Shown: positions 55,477 through 63,560 of the stretch, piece by piece
Layout: every line of letters begins with the position of its first letter
How positions within the stretch are numbered: the stretch's first letter is position 1
Source: Ruegeria atlantica
GTDB taxonomy: Bacteria > Pseudomonadota > Alphaproteobacteria > Rhodobacterales > Rhodobacteraceae
Assembly (NCBI RefSeq): GCF_013033965.1
Contig: NZ_WQFE01000008.1
Location: 160,407-224,406, forward strand
Reading direction: 5' to 3'
DNA length: 64,000 nt
The notes under the pieces: model-generated
The model's database searches: none
What the model was told of the DNA's origin: nothing
Seen by the model: only the letters and a program-made list of their open reading frames with translations
Made by a program: the position numbers and the translations under genes

Positions 55477-56109
55477 ATGAAACTGTACAGCTACTGGCGT
55501 TCTACAACCTCTTACCGGGTTCGGATCGCTCTTAATCTCAAAGGTGTTTCTTACGAAACGATACAGGTCGATCTGGTTTCCGGGGAACAACGCGCGCCGG
55601 AATACGTCGCGTTGAATCCCATCAAGGGTGTCCCTACTCTGATCCTGGAAGATGGTCGCGTGCTTACCCAGTCGCTAGCGATCATCGATTACCTAGACGC
55701 CACAATTCCCAATTTCCCGCTTGTGCCAGAAGATCCGTTCGAGCGCGCTCGGGTCAAGGCTGCGGCCCATACCATAGCAATGGATATTCATCCGGTTAAC
55801 AATCTCAAGGTTTTGACGCATCTGAAATCCCGCTACGGTCTCACGGCCGAAGATGGGATCGAGTGGTTCCGGCATTGGATGACTGAAGGGTTCCAGGCCT
55901 ATCAGGCACTTCTGCCTGACGGTGTCGCCTTCAGTTTCGGTAACAGGCCGGATCTGGCCGATATCAACCTGGTCGCGCAACTATACAACGCGCATCGCTG
56001 GGGCGTCGACATGACATCTTTCCCGCGGCTTCTTGAGATTGAAAAGCGCGCCTTGGCGCTGCCTGCATTTGACGCTGCCCACCCTGAAAACCAACCCGAC
56101 GCCTCTTGA
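55477..56109 (+). CDS. maiA: maleylacetoacetate/maleylpyruvate isomerase-like glutathione transferase
   Basis: A 210-residue zeta-class glutathione transferase. LYSYWRSTTSYRVRIALNLK at the N-terminus carries the conserved Ser-containing glutathione site of maleylacetoacetate isomerase; LNPIKGVPTLILEDGRVLTQSLAIIDYLD follows with the usual spacing. It isomerises the cis ring-cleavage product of homogentisate or gentisate to the trans form. The ATG at 55477 is better than the upstream TTG. No fumarylacetoacetate hydrolase or cupin dioxygenase of those pathways is in the window, so the substrate is uncertain. Confidence 0.83.
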   Translation: MKLYSYWRSTTSYRVRIALNLKGVSYETIQVDLVSGEQRAPEYVALNPIKGVPTLILEDGRVLTQSLAIIDYLDATIPNFPLVPEDPFERARVKAAAHTIAMDIHPVNNLKVLTHLKSRYGLTAEDGIEWFRHWMTEGFQAYQALLPDGVAFSFGNRPDLADINLVAQLYNAHRWGVDMTSFPRLLEIEKRALALPAFDAAHPENQPDAS

Positions 56110-56214
56110 TCTGAGAGGTTCGATCCCCTGCTGGTTCGACACCTTGATTATGCTGAATCCCGTACTCAGATTGGCTCAGACTACGCCTGGCGGTATGGCG
56201 AGACAGAAGAAGTT

Positions 56215-56643
56215 TTATGTCGCCGTTGCAGCCTTGAGAAGCGCGGTTACCCCTCGGTCCAGCGCCGCGCGATCCTCGGCGGACATGGAATTCAGCATCT
56301 CCTGCGCACAAGCATCAACTTGTGGCAGAAGCTTTTCGAATTGTCGAAAACCTTCGGGCGTGCAGTGATAGACCCGGATTCGGCGATCCTCCTCGGATAT
56401 CGTACGTGTTATCAGCCCCTTATCATCAAGCTTCTGCGCGGCTCTGCTGACTTGGACCTTATCCAGAGTCGTGCGTTGGGTAAGTTCAAGCGAAGTCAGA
56501 CTCTTGGCGTTGGCAAGCAGAAAAAGAAGGCGCCACTCTTCCCGAGATAGCCTAAACTCTCGCTGATACACCTCAGTTAGCTTTCGGGAGAACGCCTCCG
56601 ACGCCACGGCGAGACGATATGGAAAGAAGGAATCTAGTTGCAT
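56215..56643 (-). CDS. MarR-family transcriptional regulator of the second aromatic operon
   Basis: A 142-residue MarR-family protein with a winged helix-turn-helix (TSLELTQRTTLDKVQVSRAA) and the D-R-R wing (EEDRRIRVYH). It is convergent with the operon ending in maiA. Its promoter carries two copies of the same palindrome found at the operon promoter, so it probably represses both. Its predicted transcription start falls within a base or two of the ATG, which would give a leaderless mRNA. Confidence 0.88.
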   Translation of the reverse strand: MQLDSFFPYRLAVASEAFSRKLTEVYQREFRLSREEWRLLFLLANAKSLTSLELTQRTTLDKVQVSRAAQKLDDKGLITRTISEEDRRIRVYHCTPEGFRQFEKLLPQVDACAQEMLNSMSAEDRAALDRGVTALLKAATAT

Positions 56644-56678
56644 ACGAAACTATAAGTCGATTTTGTTTCATGTGCAAC
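56637..56678 (-). promoter_or_regulatory. marR promoter with two palindromic operators
   Basis: On the minus strand TTGCAC (56677-56672), a 17-base spacer and TATAGT (56654-56649) form a good promoter. Palindromes of type GTTnCAnnTGnAAC lie at 56665-56678 (over the -35, perfect) and 56637-56650 (over the -10 and start codon, one mismatch). The same motif is at 48993-49027. Confidence 0.72.
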
Positions 56679-56932
56679 GACATTCAGTGGCTCTCTCACC
56701 CCGTCGCTTATTGGTATCTTGAGAATGGTAACCGCACTTTCCAGCAAATTTTTCCGAGTCATCGCAGTTAATTGCGCTACGCAGGCTGTAAATAAGAAAC
56801 TCTTCATAACGCTCATTATTTTGACCTTTTGCGCATAACACCGAGAGCCTCGCAATCGCATGTGATCCCTACACAGTGATTGCTCGTCAAATGTGTATTC
56901 CAGTCACCATCTATTTTGGGTTCTCTAGGACG

Positions 56933-58000
56933 CTAGTCCAGGTGGCGCACGATCTGTTCTATCAGTTCTTGGGCATCTTCCTCTGACATTCCTTGCAACC
57001 GAACCCTAATCCGAACCTCGTCCGGCGAAATCTCGGCCTGTACAGTACCCCCTCGGGCCAGCTTGACTGGCATCAATTGTTTGATTTGCTGCGGGCGTCC
57101 TCCTCGCGGTTTCTTGTTCGAAGGTGACAGACTCGAATTCATTGCTTTTTCCAAAACCGCCCATTCGGCTTTCGGATCAATAGCCTCTGCTCCGGCGAGG
57201 GCTTCTCGAAGTTTGGACTGCGCGCCCTCTTTCAGTGCTGACGCCAGTTTCAAGCCTGCCTTTTCTGAAAGGGCAACAGGATGCTGCAGCAGGTCGCCGA
57301 GCGCCTCATGGACCATAGCAAAACTTCGAACTTTCGACCTCTTTGCCTTGGAAGCCGCCGCAAACAAAACGTCGACTGCAGCCTCAGTCGTCTCGAAAAC
57401 CCCCTGCCCTACGGCCAGAACCGCGATACGTCCACGCTCGTACGGGCTTAGATTTGAACGAAGCTCATTCTCCTCAACCATCGACACGTAAGCTCCCTGC
57501 CCCGAGCCGGCACCCCGCACGAAGGCTGGAATGGTAGCAAACCGCCCATCGGTTTTGGACAAGCGCTTAAATGCGTCCAGGCGTCTGAACCCCGAGATAA
57601 GACCAAAACCCTCGCCTTCCCGAGAAACCTCGATGGGCGTGCGCAACCCATGAGTTCGCACAGATTCCAGAAGCTCCGCCATAGCCTCTTCGTCCTCGAC
57701 CATTCGATCCCTGCGAATATACTCGGCATCAATCAAGTCCAACGGCAGCATTTCAGCCACCAATCCGGCATCCTGCGCGTCTCGCCAACGTGCAGCGTCG
57801 CTTTGATCTTTCGCTAGTTCGACACGATCTGTGACGTTTGCCATACCACTTAAAGTCGCGGCTTCAGCGGCCACCTGTGCAATTGGCGGCGTGGATGACG
57901 TACTCTCAAACGGATTCAATGAGGGTTTCGCGGCGAAACCTGCCTCCATCTCTTCCAATTCCGCTGTATCTGGAACAGCAAGTCTTCTCCGTTTAGCCAT
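56933..58000 (-). CDS. parB: ParB-type plasmid partition protein
   Basis: A 355-residue ParB family protein. The ParB/Sulfiredoxin-like domain covers about 85-185 (HGLRTPIEV, GFGLISGFRRLDAFKRL), followed by a helix-turn-helix region (MVEENELRSNLSPYERGR). It binds centromere-like sites and works with ParA in segregation. The ATG at 58000 follows GGGAGGAGAG and overlaps the parA stop by 8 bases; the longer frame to 58027 has no support. C-terminal residues are charged and probably dimerise. Confidence 0.9.
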   Translation of the reverse strand: MAKRRRLAVPDTAELEEMEAGFAAKPSLNPFESTSSTPPIAQVAAEAATLSGMANVTDRVELAKDQSDAARWRDAQDAGLVAEMLPLDLIDAEYIRRDRMVEDEEAMAELLESVRTHGLRTPIEVSREGEGFGLISGFRRLDAFKRLSKTDGRFATIPAFVRGAGSGQGAYVSMVEENELRSNLSPYERGRIAVLAVGQGVFETTEAAVDVLFAAASKAKRSKVRSFAMVHEALGDLLQHPVALSEKAGLKLASALKEGAQSKLREALAGAEAIDPKAEWAVLEKAMNSSLSPSNKKPRGGRPQQIKQLMPVKLARGGTVQAEISPDEVRIRVRLQGMSEEDAQELIEQIVRHLD

Positions 58001-59423
58001 TCGACTCTCCTCCCATCTGGGCATCACGCCACCAGCAACCTATCAGAACCTCTTTGAACTCTGCATAAGTACGATCAAAAGTTTCGCGCCCGCGCACATA
58101 GGTTTCACGGTTAAAATCGCGGTAGTCAGCCTCGTAAATCCCGTTCACCTGCTCTCCTGCCTGCCCAACCAACGCTGTGAAATCCTGCCGGTAAGCATTC
58201 ATGAAATCGCCGAAATATGCCTGGATCACATTTGCCATGTCCGTCTGTTGGCTGGCATCAAACCGGGTAATGATTGCCCGAACCACATCCCATTCGAATT
58301 TCAACTCAGGCAATCCAGCCGCTCTTTGAGCTGCATTTTCTCCATCCTCAATGCTTGCGAAAGTCGTATAGAGCATATCAAAGAACCGGCCCGTTGAATC
58401 AAACTCGAGGAACGACGCTCCAAGCGGGACCAGAAGAATGTCTGCTGCGGCCAATGCATTAATCGTTAGGTACCCAAGTGCAGGAGGCGTATCGACGAAA
58501 ACGATATCATAATCGTTGAGGACGCCTTCATTTTCGAGAAAATTGGTTAGGCCGTCCCATAAAGGCCAACTTCTTAGCCCCATACGCCATACTGGTATCT
58601 GAAACTCAGCCCAGTATAGATTCAATTGCGCGCCGATAAGGTCGATATTTGGCCAATGCGTCTTCTGAATAACGTCAACTGATGTTGTTTTTAGCGCCTC
58701 CTGCAACGTTTCATCCAAAGGGATTTCCGCCTGCCCGCCGACCTGTCTTATTCGGTTTTCCTCTTGAACGGCGCGTGCGTAATCTTTTGCAATAAGCGGA
58801 AAAACCGTTTGCCATTCGTCGGCAACGGATCCGCCAAGAATTGACGTCATTGATCCCTGGCTATCCAAATCGATTACAAGAACTTTGTAACCATCCAATG
58901 CAGCAGACATTGCGAGGTGCGCCGCGGTTGAAGTTTTTCCGACGCCTCCCTTGAAGTTTGCCACAGATACAACTTTGGCAGGGAGATTGTCCGGGCGATA
59001 AGGAAGATACTCTTTTGTGCTAACACCCTCTGCAGCGAAGTGTTTACGAAGGGTTAGAACTTCTTCCAAGGTGAACCATTTCGACCCCGCCTCACCCTCT
59101 CCTTGTGGTAGGTCCGCGTTTGCTTTGAGAACTCGCCTTAAATGTGCGGGCGCGACCGGGATAAGGTACTTCGTAATCTCCCAGATCGAAAAGCGTCGAA
59201 GACGTTTTTCACCGTCTGGAGCGTATCCTCTTCGAGCCAAATCCTCACGCCCTTTTGCACAGAATGTTGCAGCTTTAGCGAATCGCGAGGTTCCAATAGG
59301 ATTGGGTAACTTCGCTGCTGCATTCTCGGGATCGAGATTAAGATAGGGGGGCAGGGGAGGTTGGTTGCTTTTATTCACTGTCGATACCTCAGGTAATGTT
59401 CGCCTTGTCGGCGTATATGGCAC
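57993..59423 (-). CDS. parA: ParA-type plasmid partition ATPase
   Basis: A 476-residue ParA with an N-terminal helix-turn-helix region (about residues 40-130) as in the autoregulating plasmid ParA/RepA class. The ATPase domain follows: deviant Walker A NFKGGVGKTSTAAHLA near residue 155, VIDLDSQGS, and the later FVDTPPALGYL. It drives partition with ParB and likely represses its own operon. It is divergent from repB across the origin. The listed start is GTG; a second GTG 15 codons downstream is also possible. Confidence 0.93.
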   Translation of the reverse strand: MPYTPTRRTLPEVSTVNKSNQPPLPPYLNLDPENAAAKLPNPIGTSRFAKAATFCAKGREDLARRGYAPDGEKRLRRFSIWEITKYLIPVAPAHLRRVLKANADLPQGEGEAGSKWFTLEEVLTLRKHFAAEGVSTKEYLPYRPDNLPAKVVSVANFKGGVGKTSTAAHLAMSAALDGYKVLVIDLDSQGSMTSILGGSVADEWQTVFPLIAKDYARAVQEENRIRQVGGQAEIPLDETLQEALKTTSVDVIQKTHWPNIDLIGAQLNLYWAEFQIPVWRMGLRSWPLWDGLTNFLENEGVLNDYDIVFVDTPPALGYLTINALAAADILLVPLGASFLEFDSTGRFFDMLYTTFASIEDGENAAQRAAGLPELKFEWDVVRAIITRFDASQQTDMANVIQAYFGDFMNAYRQDFTALVGQAGEQVNGIYEADYRDFNRETYVRGRETFDRTYAEFKEVLIGCWWRDAQMGGESNG

Positions 59424-59617
59424 ACTGTAGCGAACATCAGGGGATTAGGCTATCCTTCCTGGGGGTTTTTTCCACAGAAGTTGGGGTTGTCAGGTGGTTT
59501 CGCCACGAAACTTAATAGATATATTAGAAAAGGCGCAACAAAGCGTTTAGTTTATTTGTAATATTTAGAATCTTTGAGATAATAAAAATCAATAATAACA
59601 AAAGATTAAAGGTGTTT

Positions 59618-59727
59618 GAGCACCTGTTTCCAGTAACACGGGCACCCGTTTGCAGGATCATAGGTCCCCAAATACAGGTCCAACGGTACCGAACTACGGT
59701 TGGTCGGGACCCGATTCTCAGGATTGC
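59618..59727 (+). repeat. five 22-bp iterons
   Basis: Repeats start at 59618, 59640, 59662, 59684 and 59706, exactly 22 bases apart, i.e. two helical turns, placing all on one face. They are degenerate: positions 2-3 are mostly GG, 6-7 always CC, and 14-17 near CAGG (GGGCACCCGTTTGCAGG is one copy). This is the pattern of Rep_3 initiator binding sites. Confidence 0.72.
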
Positions 59728-59819
59728 ATTCTTTTGACAGATAAGGCTCTAAATCGAGCGTTGGCAGAGTCGAATTTGCCGGTTTCATGTGATCGAGAGA
59801 ATCCAGAATTCGGGGTTTC

Positions 59820-59828
59820 TGTGGATAA
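59820..59828 (-). promoter_or_regulatory. DnaA box
   Basis: TGTGGATAA is the exact reverse complement of the consensus TTATCCACA. It lies between the iterons and repB in the origin region, supporting host DnaA involvement in replication. Confidence 0.7.
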
Positions 59829-59957
59829 CTGTTGCAAGTGCGATGATAGGTACCCGTCCACGGGATCACGGTCATCCCGTATTTGGGCACCCAAATTAGA
59901 TTGCAACATAGGTACCTAACGTGCAAACAATAAGCAAACGAGCAGCCAGGCAGAATC

Positions 59958-61217
59958 ATGCCGGATACACAAGTTGACATGGATAACCTTGCGGGCGCCT
60001 TGCGCCGCGAGACTGTTAAGAAAAACGTCGCCGCGATCCACATCAGCGGCAAGCTGACGCTGCTGCAACGCAAGCTGTCGAACGTCCTGCTGTTGAACGC
60101 ATACGACGCGTTAACGTCGGCACCGACGCATACTATTGACGCTCGAACTCTGGCGATGATGGTTGGATACAATTCGAACGACTTTGATACGCTGCGTGCA
60201 AGTTTGCGCGCCTTGGCCGAGACGGTGGCCGAGTGGGATATGCTGGACGAGCAGGGGCGCCAGGAATGGGGTGTCTCTTCATTGCTGAGCTTTGCAAAAC
60301 TAAAAAATGGCATCTGCGAGTATGCATATTCACCAGCTTTAGCGCAGAAGCTTTATGACCCGAAGATTTACGCGTTGATTAACGTCCAAATTCAACGAAA
60401 CTTCAGCTCCGGGCACGGACTGGCGCTTTATGAAAACTGTTATCGATTTGTCCGGACGGGTTCGACGGGATGGTGGGCATTAGACGTCTTCAGAAAGCTC
60501 ATGGGGGTCGATGGGAGCGACTACTATGGCAGTTTCAAGCACCTTAACGCCAAGATCATCAAGCCAGCTGTTGCTGAAGTAAATAAAAGCTCTGACATTC
60601 TTATCGAGCCTGAGTTCCAAAAGAAGGGGCGCACAGTCACGGAAATACGGTTCCTGATAAAAGGGAATCCGCAGAAGGCGATGTTTGAAATTGATGATGA
60701 GGATGGCGTTCGCAATCTGAAAATTTACAAGACACTGCGTGAACAGGGTGTTTCTGACAGGTTGGCCCGGCAGTGGATTTCCGAGCATGGGGAAGACTAT
60801 GTTCGAGAAAAGCTTGACTATGTAAGGGGTCGGGATGGCGTCAAATCCACCCTGGGGTTTTTGTCTGCGGCTCTGAGAGACAACTACCAGGCACCGGAAA
60901 AAGAAAGACGTCTGGCACCCAATCCGTCAACTGACGAGGTCAAAAAAATTCGGACGGCGGAACAGGAGAAACAAGATAGGGAATACGAAGAGCGTGCCGC
61001 AGAGCGAAGTGAACGTGCGCGGCGATTAACTATCGTCGAAGAGCTGGTTTCGCGGCGAAACCCAACGCAGCGGGATGCGGATAAACGGCTTTTTTTGTCT
61101 GGCCTGGATAACGACCTCGATCGAGAACATTTCCGAGCTCATGGATGGCGATCCGGGTTGAACGCCACCAAGATTTTTGAGTTCTGGGAGGAACTCGAAC
61201 CAGGCGTGTTCGCATAG
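59958..61217 (+). CDS. repB: Rep_3-family replication initiator (RepB-type)
   Basis: A 419-residue initiator of the Rep_3 superfamily, the type that roseobacter plasmid surveys call RepB replicons. Two winged-helix regions are expected: KLTLLQRKLSNVLLLNAYDAL at about 30-50 begins the first, and GSTGWWALDVFRKLMGV with YGSFKHLNAKIIKPAVAEVN marks the second. The last 100 residues are charged and may be coiled. It binds the iterons and opens the origin. The ATG at 59958 lies after AGGCAG. It is divergent from parA, an arrangement standard for this replicon type. Confidence 0.9.
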   Translation: MPDTQVDMDNLAGALRRETVKKNVAAIHISGKLTLLQRKLSNVLLLNAYDALTSAPTHTIDARTLAMMVGYNSNDFDTLRASLRALAETVAEWDMLDEQGRQEWGVSSLLSFAKLKNGICEYAYSPALAQKLYDPKIYALINVQIQRNFSSGHGLALYENCYRFVRTGSTGWWALDVFRKLMGVDGSDYYGSFKHLNAKIIKPAVAEVNKSSDILIEPEFQKKGRTVTEIRFLIKGNPQKAMFEIDDEDGVRNLKIYKTLREQGVSDRLARQWISEHGEDYVREKLDYVRGRDGVKSTLGFLSAALRDNYQAPEKERRLAPNPSTDEVKKIRTAEQEKQDREYEERAAERSERARRLTIVEELVSRRNPTQRDADKRLFLSGLDNDLDREHFRAHGWRSGLNATKIFEFWEELEPGVFA

Positions 61218-61250
61218 TGGCGGTTGAGAAAGGCGCATCCAGCTAATGCC

Positions 61251-61379
61251 TCATTCACCCATAACCTCTTCCAGGTCTCGGTATGAAACGCCGTACCGGA
61301 CATACATGAACACGGCGAACAAGATCACGTCCTTCGGGTAATGCGCGCCTTTAAACGAGATCGTGAGCCGACCTTCGAC
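61251..61379 (-). pseudogene. IS6-family transposase fragment (reverse orientation)
   Basis: A 42-codon minus-strand stretch reads TISFKGAHYPKDVILFAVFM then YVRYGVSYRDLEEVMGE and stops. This is the N-terminal part of an IS6-family transposase and closely matches the second fragment at 61777. It lacks start and catalytic DDE domain, so it is a remnant. Confidence 0.7.
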
Positions 61380-61752
61380 CTAAAAATAGATTGTACCAAG
61401 CGCTCGCTACATCCATGCGCGACAATGGTCAAATCTTTGAAGCAGATCCCGGTCACATAGATCAAATCACGCTAATACGCCCGCAATGTGTTGGCGGACG
61501 TACCACGGATATAGAGATCCGTGAGCGCCTCCTGATCTTCAACAGAGAGGGCCGGAGAGGCGGTCGGAAGAAACGGGGCAGGGGACTTCATGGAGCACAC
61601 TCTGCATCAATTTCGGGGTAAAATCACTTATACCTGATAAGGGATACTTATCGGATATAATAGGGAATCTGTGGCGCAACAGAACTAATGAACAAAAATG
61701 CCAGTTTTTGCGCGTAACGTAGGCAGGGGGTTGTGATGCAGTCACAAACATT
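61380..61752. other. unassigned spacer between two IS6 remnants
   Basis: About 370 bases with a 76-codon frame (61391-61621) I do not recognise. It is probably decayed mobile-element sequence carried between two oppositely oriented IS6 fragments. No resistance or cargo gene is visible. Confidence 0.35.
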
Positions 61753-61998
61753 GGCTCTGTTGCAAAGATTTAGTTATTGACTCGCTGGGGTTCGCGTGTG
61801 GGTGGCTTTTGGTCCAAACTAGTCGAAAGCCAGTTCATGATCTCCTTCAAAGGCGCACAATATCCCAAGGATGTGATCCTCTTTGCTGTGTTCTTCTACC
61901 TTCGATACGGCGTGTCGTACCGTAATCTTGAAGAAATTATGTCCGAGCGTGGCTGTCACTGTGCTGTTAACTACTGGACGTTGACTTTAGAAAGTTGA
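61753..61998 (+). pseudogene. IS6-family element left end and truncated transposase
   Basis: GGCTCTGTTGCAAA at 61753-61766 matches the terminal inverted repeat of IS6-family elements. The transposase begins at TTG 61777 and runs WSKLVESQFMISFKGAQYPK, then RYGVSYRNLEEIMSERG, before losing similarity (a frameshift or junction) and stopping at 61998. Normal IS6 transposases have about 230 residues, so the catalytic domain is gone. Confidence 0.8.
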
Positions 61999-62038
61999 GC
62001 AAAATCAGTGCTTGATTGTGCGCTCATGAGCGTTTTTG

Positions 62039-62322
62039 GCTTTCCCGGCATGAAAAGACTACCCCGCTGGCGCGGGATGGTCAAAGTTTGTAACCTGTAC
62101 AGGCGCTGGAGACGGTGAGCCGAACCGAGTGTTGTCATGCTCTCATCCGCGGGTTGGATACCGCCTTACCAAATACGACGTGGGATTGCCTCTCTCTAAG
62201 ACCGAGTGTTTGCTCCAACGCACTCCGAGGATTTCCCCATCATTGGCTCCCATCTCCAGCGTACTGCACAGGCAGGCTAGATAGGATGGTTAAGGTTCCA
62301 GCGGTGTCTGCTTGGCGATATC
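62039..62322 (-). ncRNA. candidate bridge-RNA region of the IS1111-type element
   Basis: The non-coding tract between the transposase stop and the end repeat. IS110-family elements express a bridge RNA that pairs with target and donor DNA; in IS1111-type elements it is expected downstream of the recombinase, i.e. here. I have not folded it or located the guide loops, so this is inference from position only. It contains several short GC hairpin-prone stretches such as CCCGCTGGCGCGGG. Confidence 0.4.
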
Positions 62323-63399
62323 TCAAACGAATCCGGCCAGTTCCCGAGCAATGGCGGACAGAACGCGGGGTTGCGGTTTGCCTGTTCGGCTGAGATTCCG
62401 ATACCGTTTGCACAGCCTGGTTTGGGCCTTCCATCCGATGTCTTTGATGTGCTGCGGCAAGTGTGCTGACCGTTTCAGATAAGGCTGCCCTTCTTTTGGG
62501 GGATGGCGATATGACCAACCGGCCTCCACAAGCATTGTCCGGGCCAGAGCATTGCCTGTTTTTGTCAATCGACCGCGACGTTTTGTGGATCCACTGGAAT
62601 GCTCGCTTGGCACCAACCCCAACCAAGCCATGAGTTGGCGTGGATTCTCGAAACGGGTGATGTCACCGATCTCAGCCACAACGGTTGCAGCGATAGTCGT
62701 ATTGACCCCACGCAGGGCGCGTAACGCATCAACAACGGGCGCAAAATGCCAGCCCGGAATGGTGTCATCAATCACCTTATCCAGCGTTGCGACCCGATCC
62801 TCGGCTTGGGTGATCGCGCGTTTGTACTCCTCAAATGCCAACTGCTGATGCGGGAAACGAAAGCGGCGCAACTCTGCCAGCCAACGTCGATGGCGTTGCG
62901 TCCAGTACTTCCCATTCTCATAGCGAAGACCATGGCGCAGCAGAAAACTCAGAAGCTGTTGTTTGGCAGTCTTCACCGCGTCCATCGCCTGTTTGCGGGC
63001 GCGGATCAGATCCCGCATTGCCTCTTGCTCCTCATCAGGTGTCCAAATCGGGGTCAGCTCCCCAGCCCGCCAAAGCCGCGCCAGCATCACAGCATCGCGT
63101 CGATCTGTCTTGATCCGGTCACCTGATTTGCGCGGGATCATAGTCGGCGAAACAACTGCGCATTCAAACCCGAGTTTCGTCAAATAGCGGTGAAGACCAT
63201 ATCCACAAGGTCCCGCTTCATAGCAGAAGGATGGCGTGCAGCCGTTCTTCGTCAGCGTTTTGGTCAACCTCAGAACAGCATCCGATGAATTGACAATGGC
63301 CCCGTGAAACCTGATCTCACCACCCCGGCCATCCTCGGCAACCGCTACCGGAATCGTATCCTTGTGGACGTCCAGACCCACATACAGCATCTTGCTCAT
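62323..63399 (-). CDS. IS110-family transposase (DEDD recombinase)
   Basis: A 358-residue IS110-family transposase, intact. The RuvC-like DEDD domain begins with LYVGLDVHKDT and includes the Glu in FCYEAGPCGYG and the KTDRRDAVMLARL pair. The C-terminal transposase_20 domain (ALRGVNTTIAATVVAEIGD, ENPRQLMAWLGLVPSEHSSG) supplies the serine, probably in HSSGST. It inserts the element at sites chosen by the bridge RNA. A GGAGAAA site precedes the ATG. Confidence 0.93.
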   Translation of the reverse strand: MSKMLYVGLDVHKDTIPVAVAEDGRGGEIRFHGAIVNSSDAVLRLTKTLTKNGCTPSFCYEAGPCGYGLHRYLTKLGFECAVVSPTMIPRKSGDRIKTDRRDAVMLARLWRAGELTPIWTPDEEQEAMRDLIRARKQAMDAVKTAKQQLLSFLLRHGLRYENGKYWTQRHRRWLAELRRFRFPHQQLAFEEYKRAITQAEDRVATLDKVIDDTIPGWHFAPVVDALRALRGVNTTIAATVVAEIGDITRFENPRQLMAWLGLVPSEHSSGSTKRRGRLTKTGNALARTMLVEAGWSYRHPPKEGQPYLKRSAHLPQHIKDIGWKAQTRLCKRYRNLSRTGKPQPRVLSAIARELAGFV

Positions 63400-63480
63400 T
63401 TGTTTTTCTCCGTCGAACAGTTTCCGTTCGCCGAGAAAAACACGGGCGTCGCGCCCGCCGCAAAAACGCTCATCTGGTCT

Positions 63481-63540
63481 AATTTCTGGACTGTATCATT
63501 ATTTACCGGACTGTGCCCTTAATTCCCGGACGGAGTGTCC
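63481..63540 (+). repeat. three tandem 20-bp repeats, likely Mu/Tn7-type transposon end
   Basis: Copies begin at 63481, 63501 and 63521, exactly 20 bases each, with a shared core like ATTnCCGGACTGT (TTTCTGGACTGT, TTTACCGGACTGT, AATTCCCGGACGGAG). They lie just upstream of a Mu/TniA-type transposase fragment. Elements of this class have several transposase-binding repeats at each end, so these are candidate binding sites. Confidence 0.6.
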
Positions 63541-63560
63541 TGTGGATAAGTCGCGTGGGG

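Larger units (their letters stand above)
59466..59928. other. replication origin region between parA and repB
   Basis: The gap between divergent parA and repB has the parts of an iteron origin: an AT-rich stretch (about 59511-59612), five tandem 22-bp repeats (59618-59727), a DnaA box TGTGGATAA (59820-59828), a second DnaA-type box TTTTCCACA (59468-59476), and, near repB, the inverted repeat TTTGGG-CA-CCCAAA (59882-59895) and GGTACC half-sites (59849-59854, 59911-59916). The last two could be the autoregulation site for RepB. Confidence 0.8.
62026..63473 (-). mobile_element. complete IS110-family element, IS1111 type
   Basis: The perfect inverted repeats ATGAGCGTTTTTG (62026-62038) and CAAAAACGCTCAT (63461-63473) bracket the transposase gene. 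Subterminal inverted repeats are a property of the IS1111 subgroup, and so is a long non-coding tract downstream of the transposase, here about 280 bases. The real ends are expected a few bases outside the repeats. The element lies directly beside three 20-bp repeats that look like another transposon's end. Confidence 0.8.

Noticed and set aside
56110..56214. A small hairpin (CCTCT/AGAGG) after maiA as a terminator
   Set aside because: Only five base pairs and no T-run, too weak to support as a terminator.
61391..61621. A 76-codon plus-strand frame between IS6 remnants
   Set aside because: Charged low-complexity end and no family features; lies in decayed mobile DNA.
63541..63549. A second perfect DnaA-box-like TGTGGATAA
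   Set aside because: It lies beside the transposon-end repeats and not near the iterons or an AT-rich stretch, so it is probably chance.
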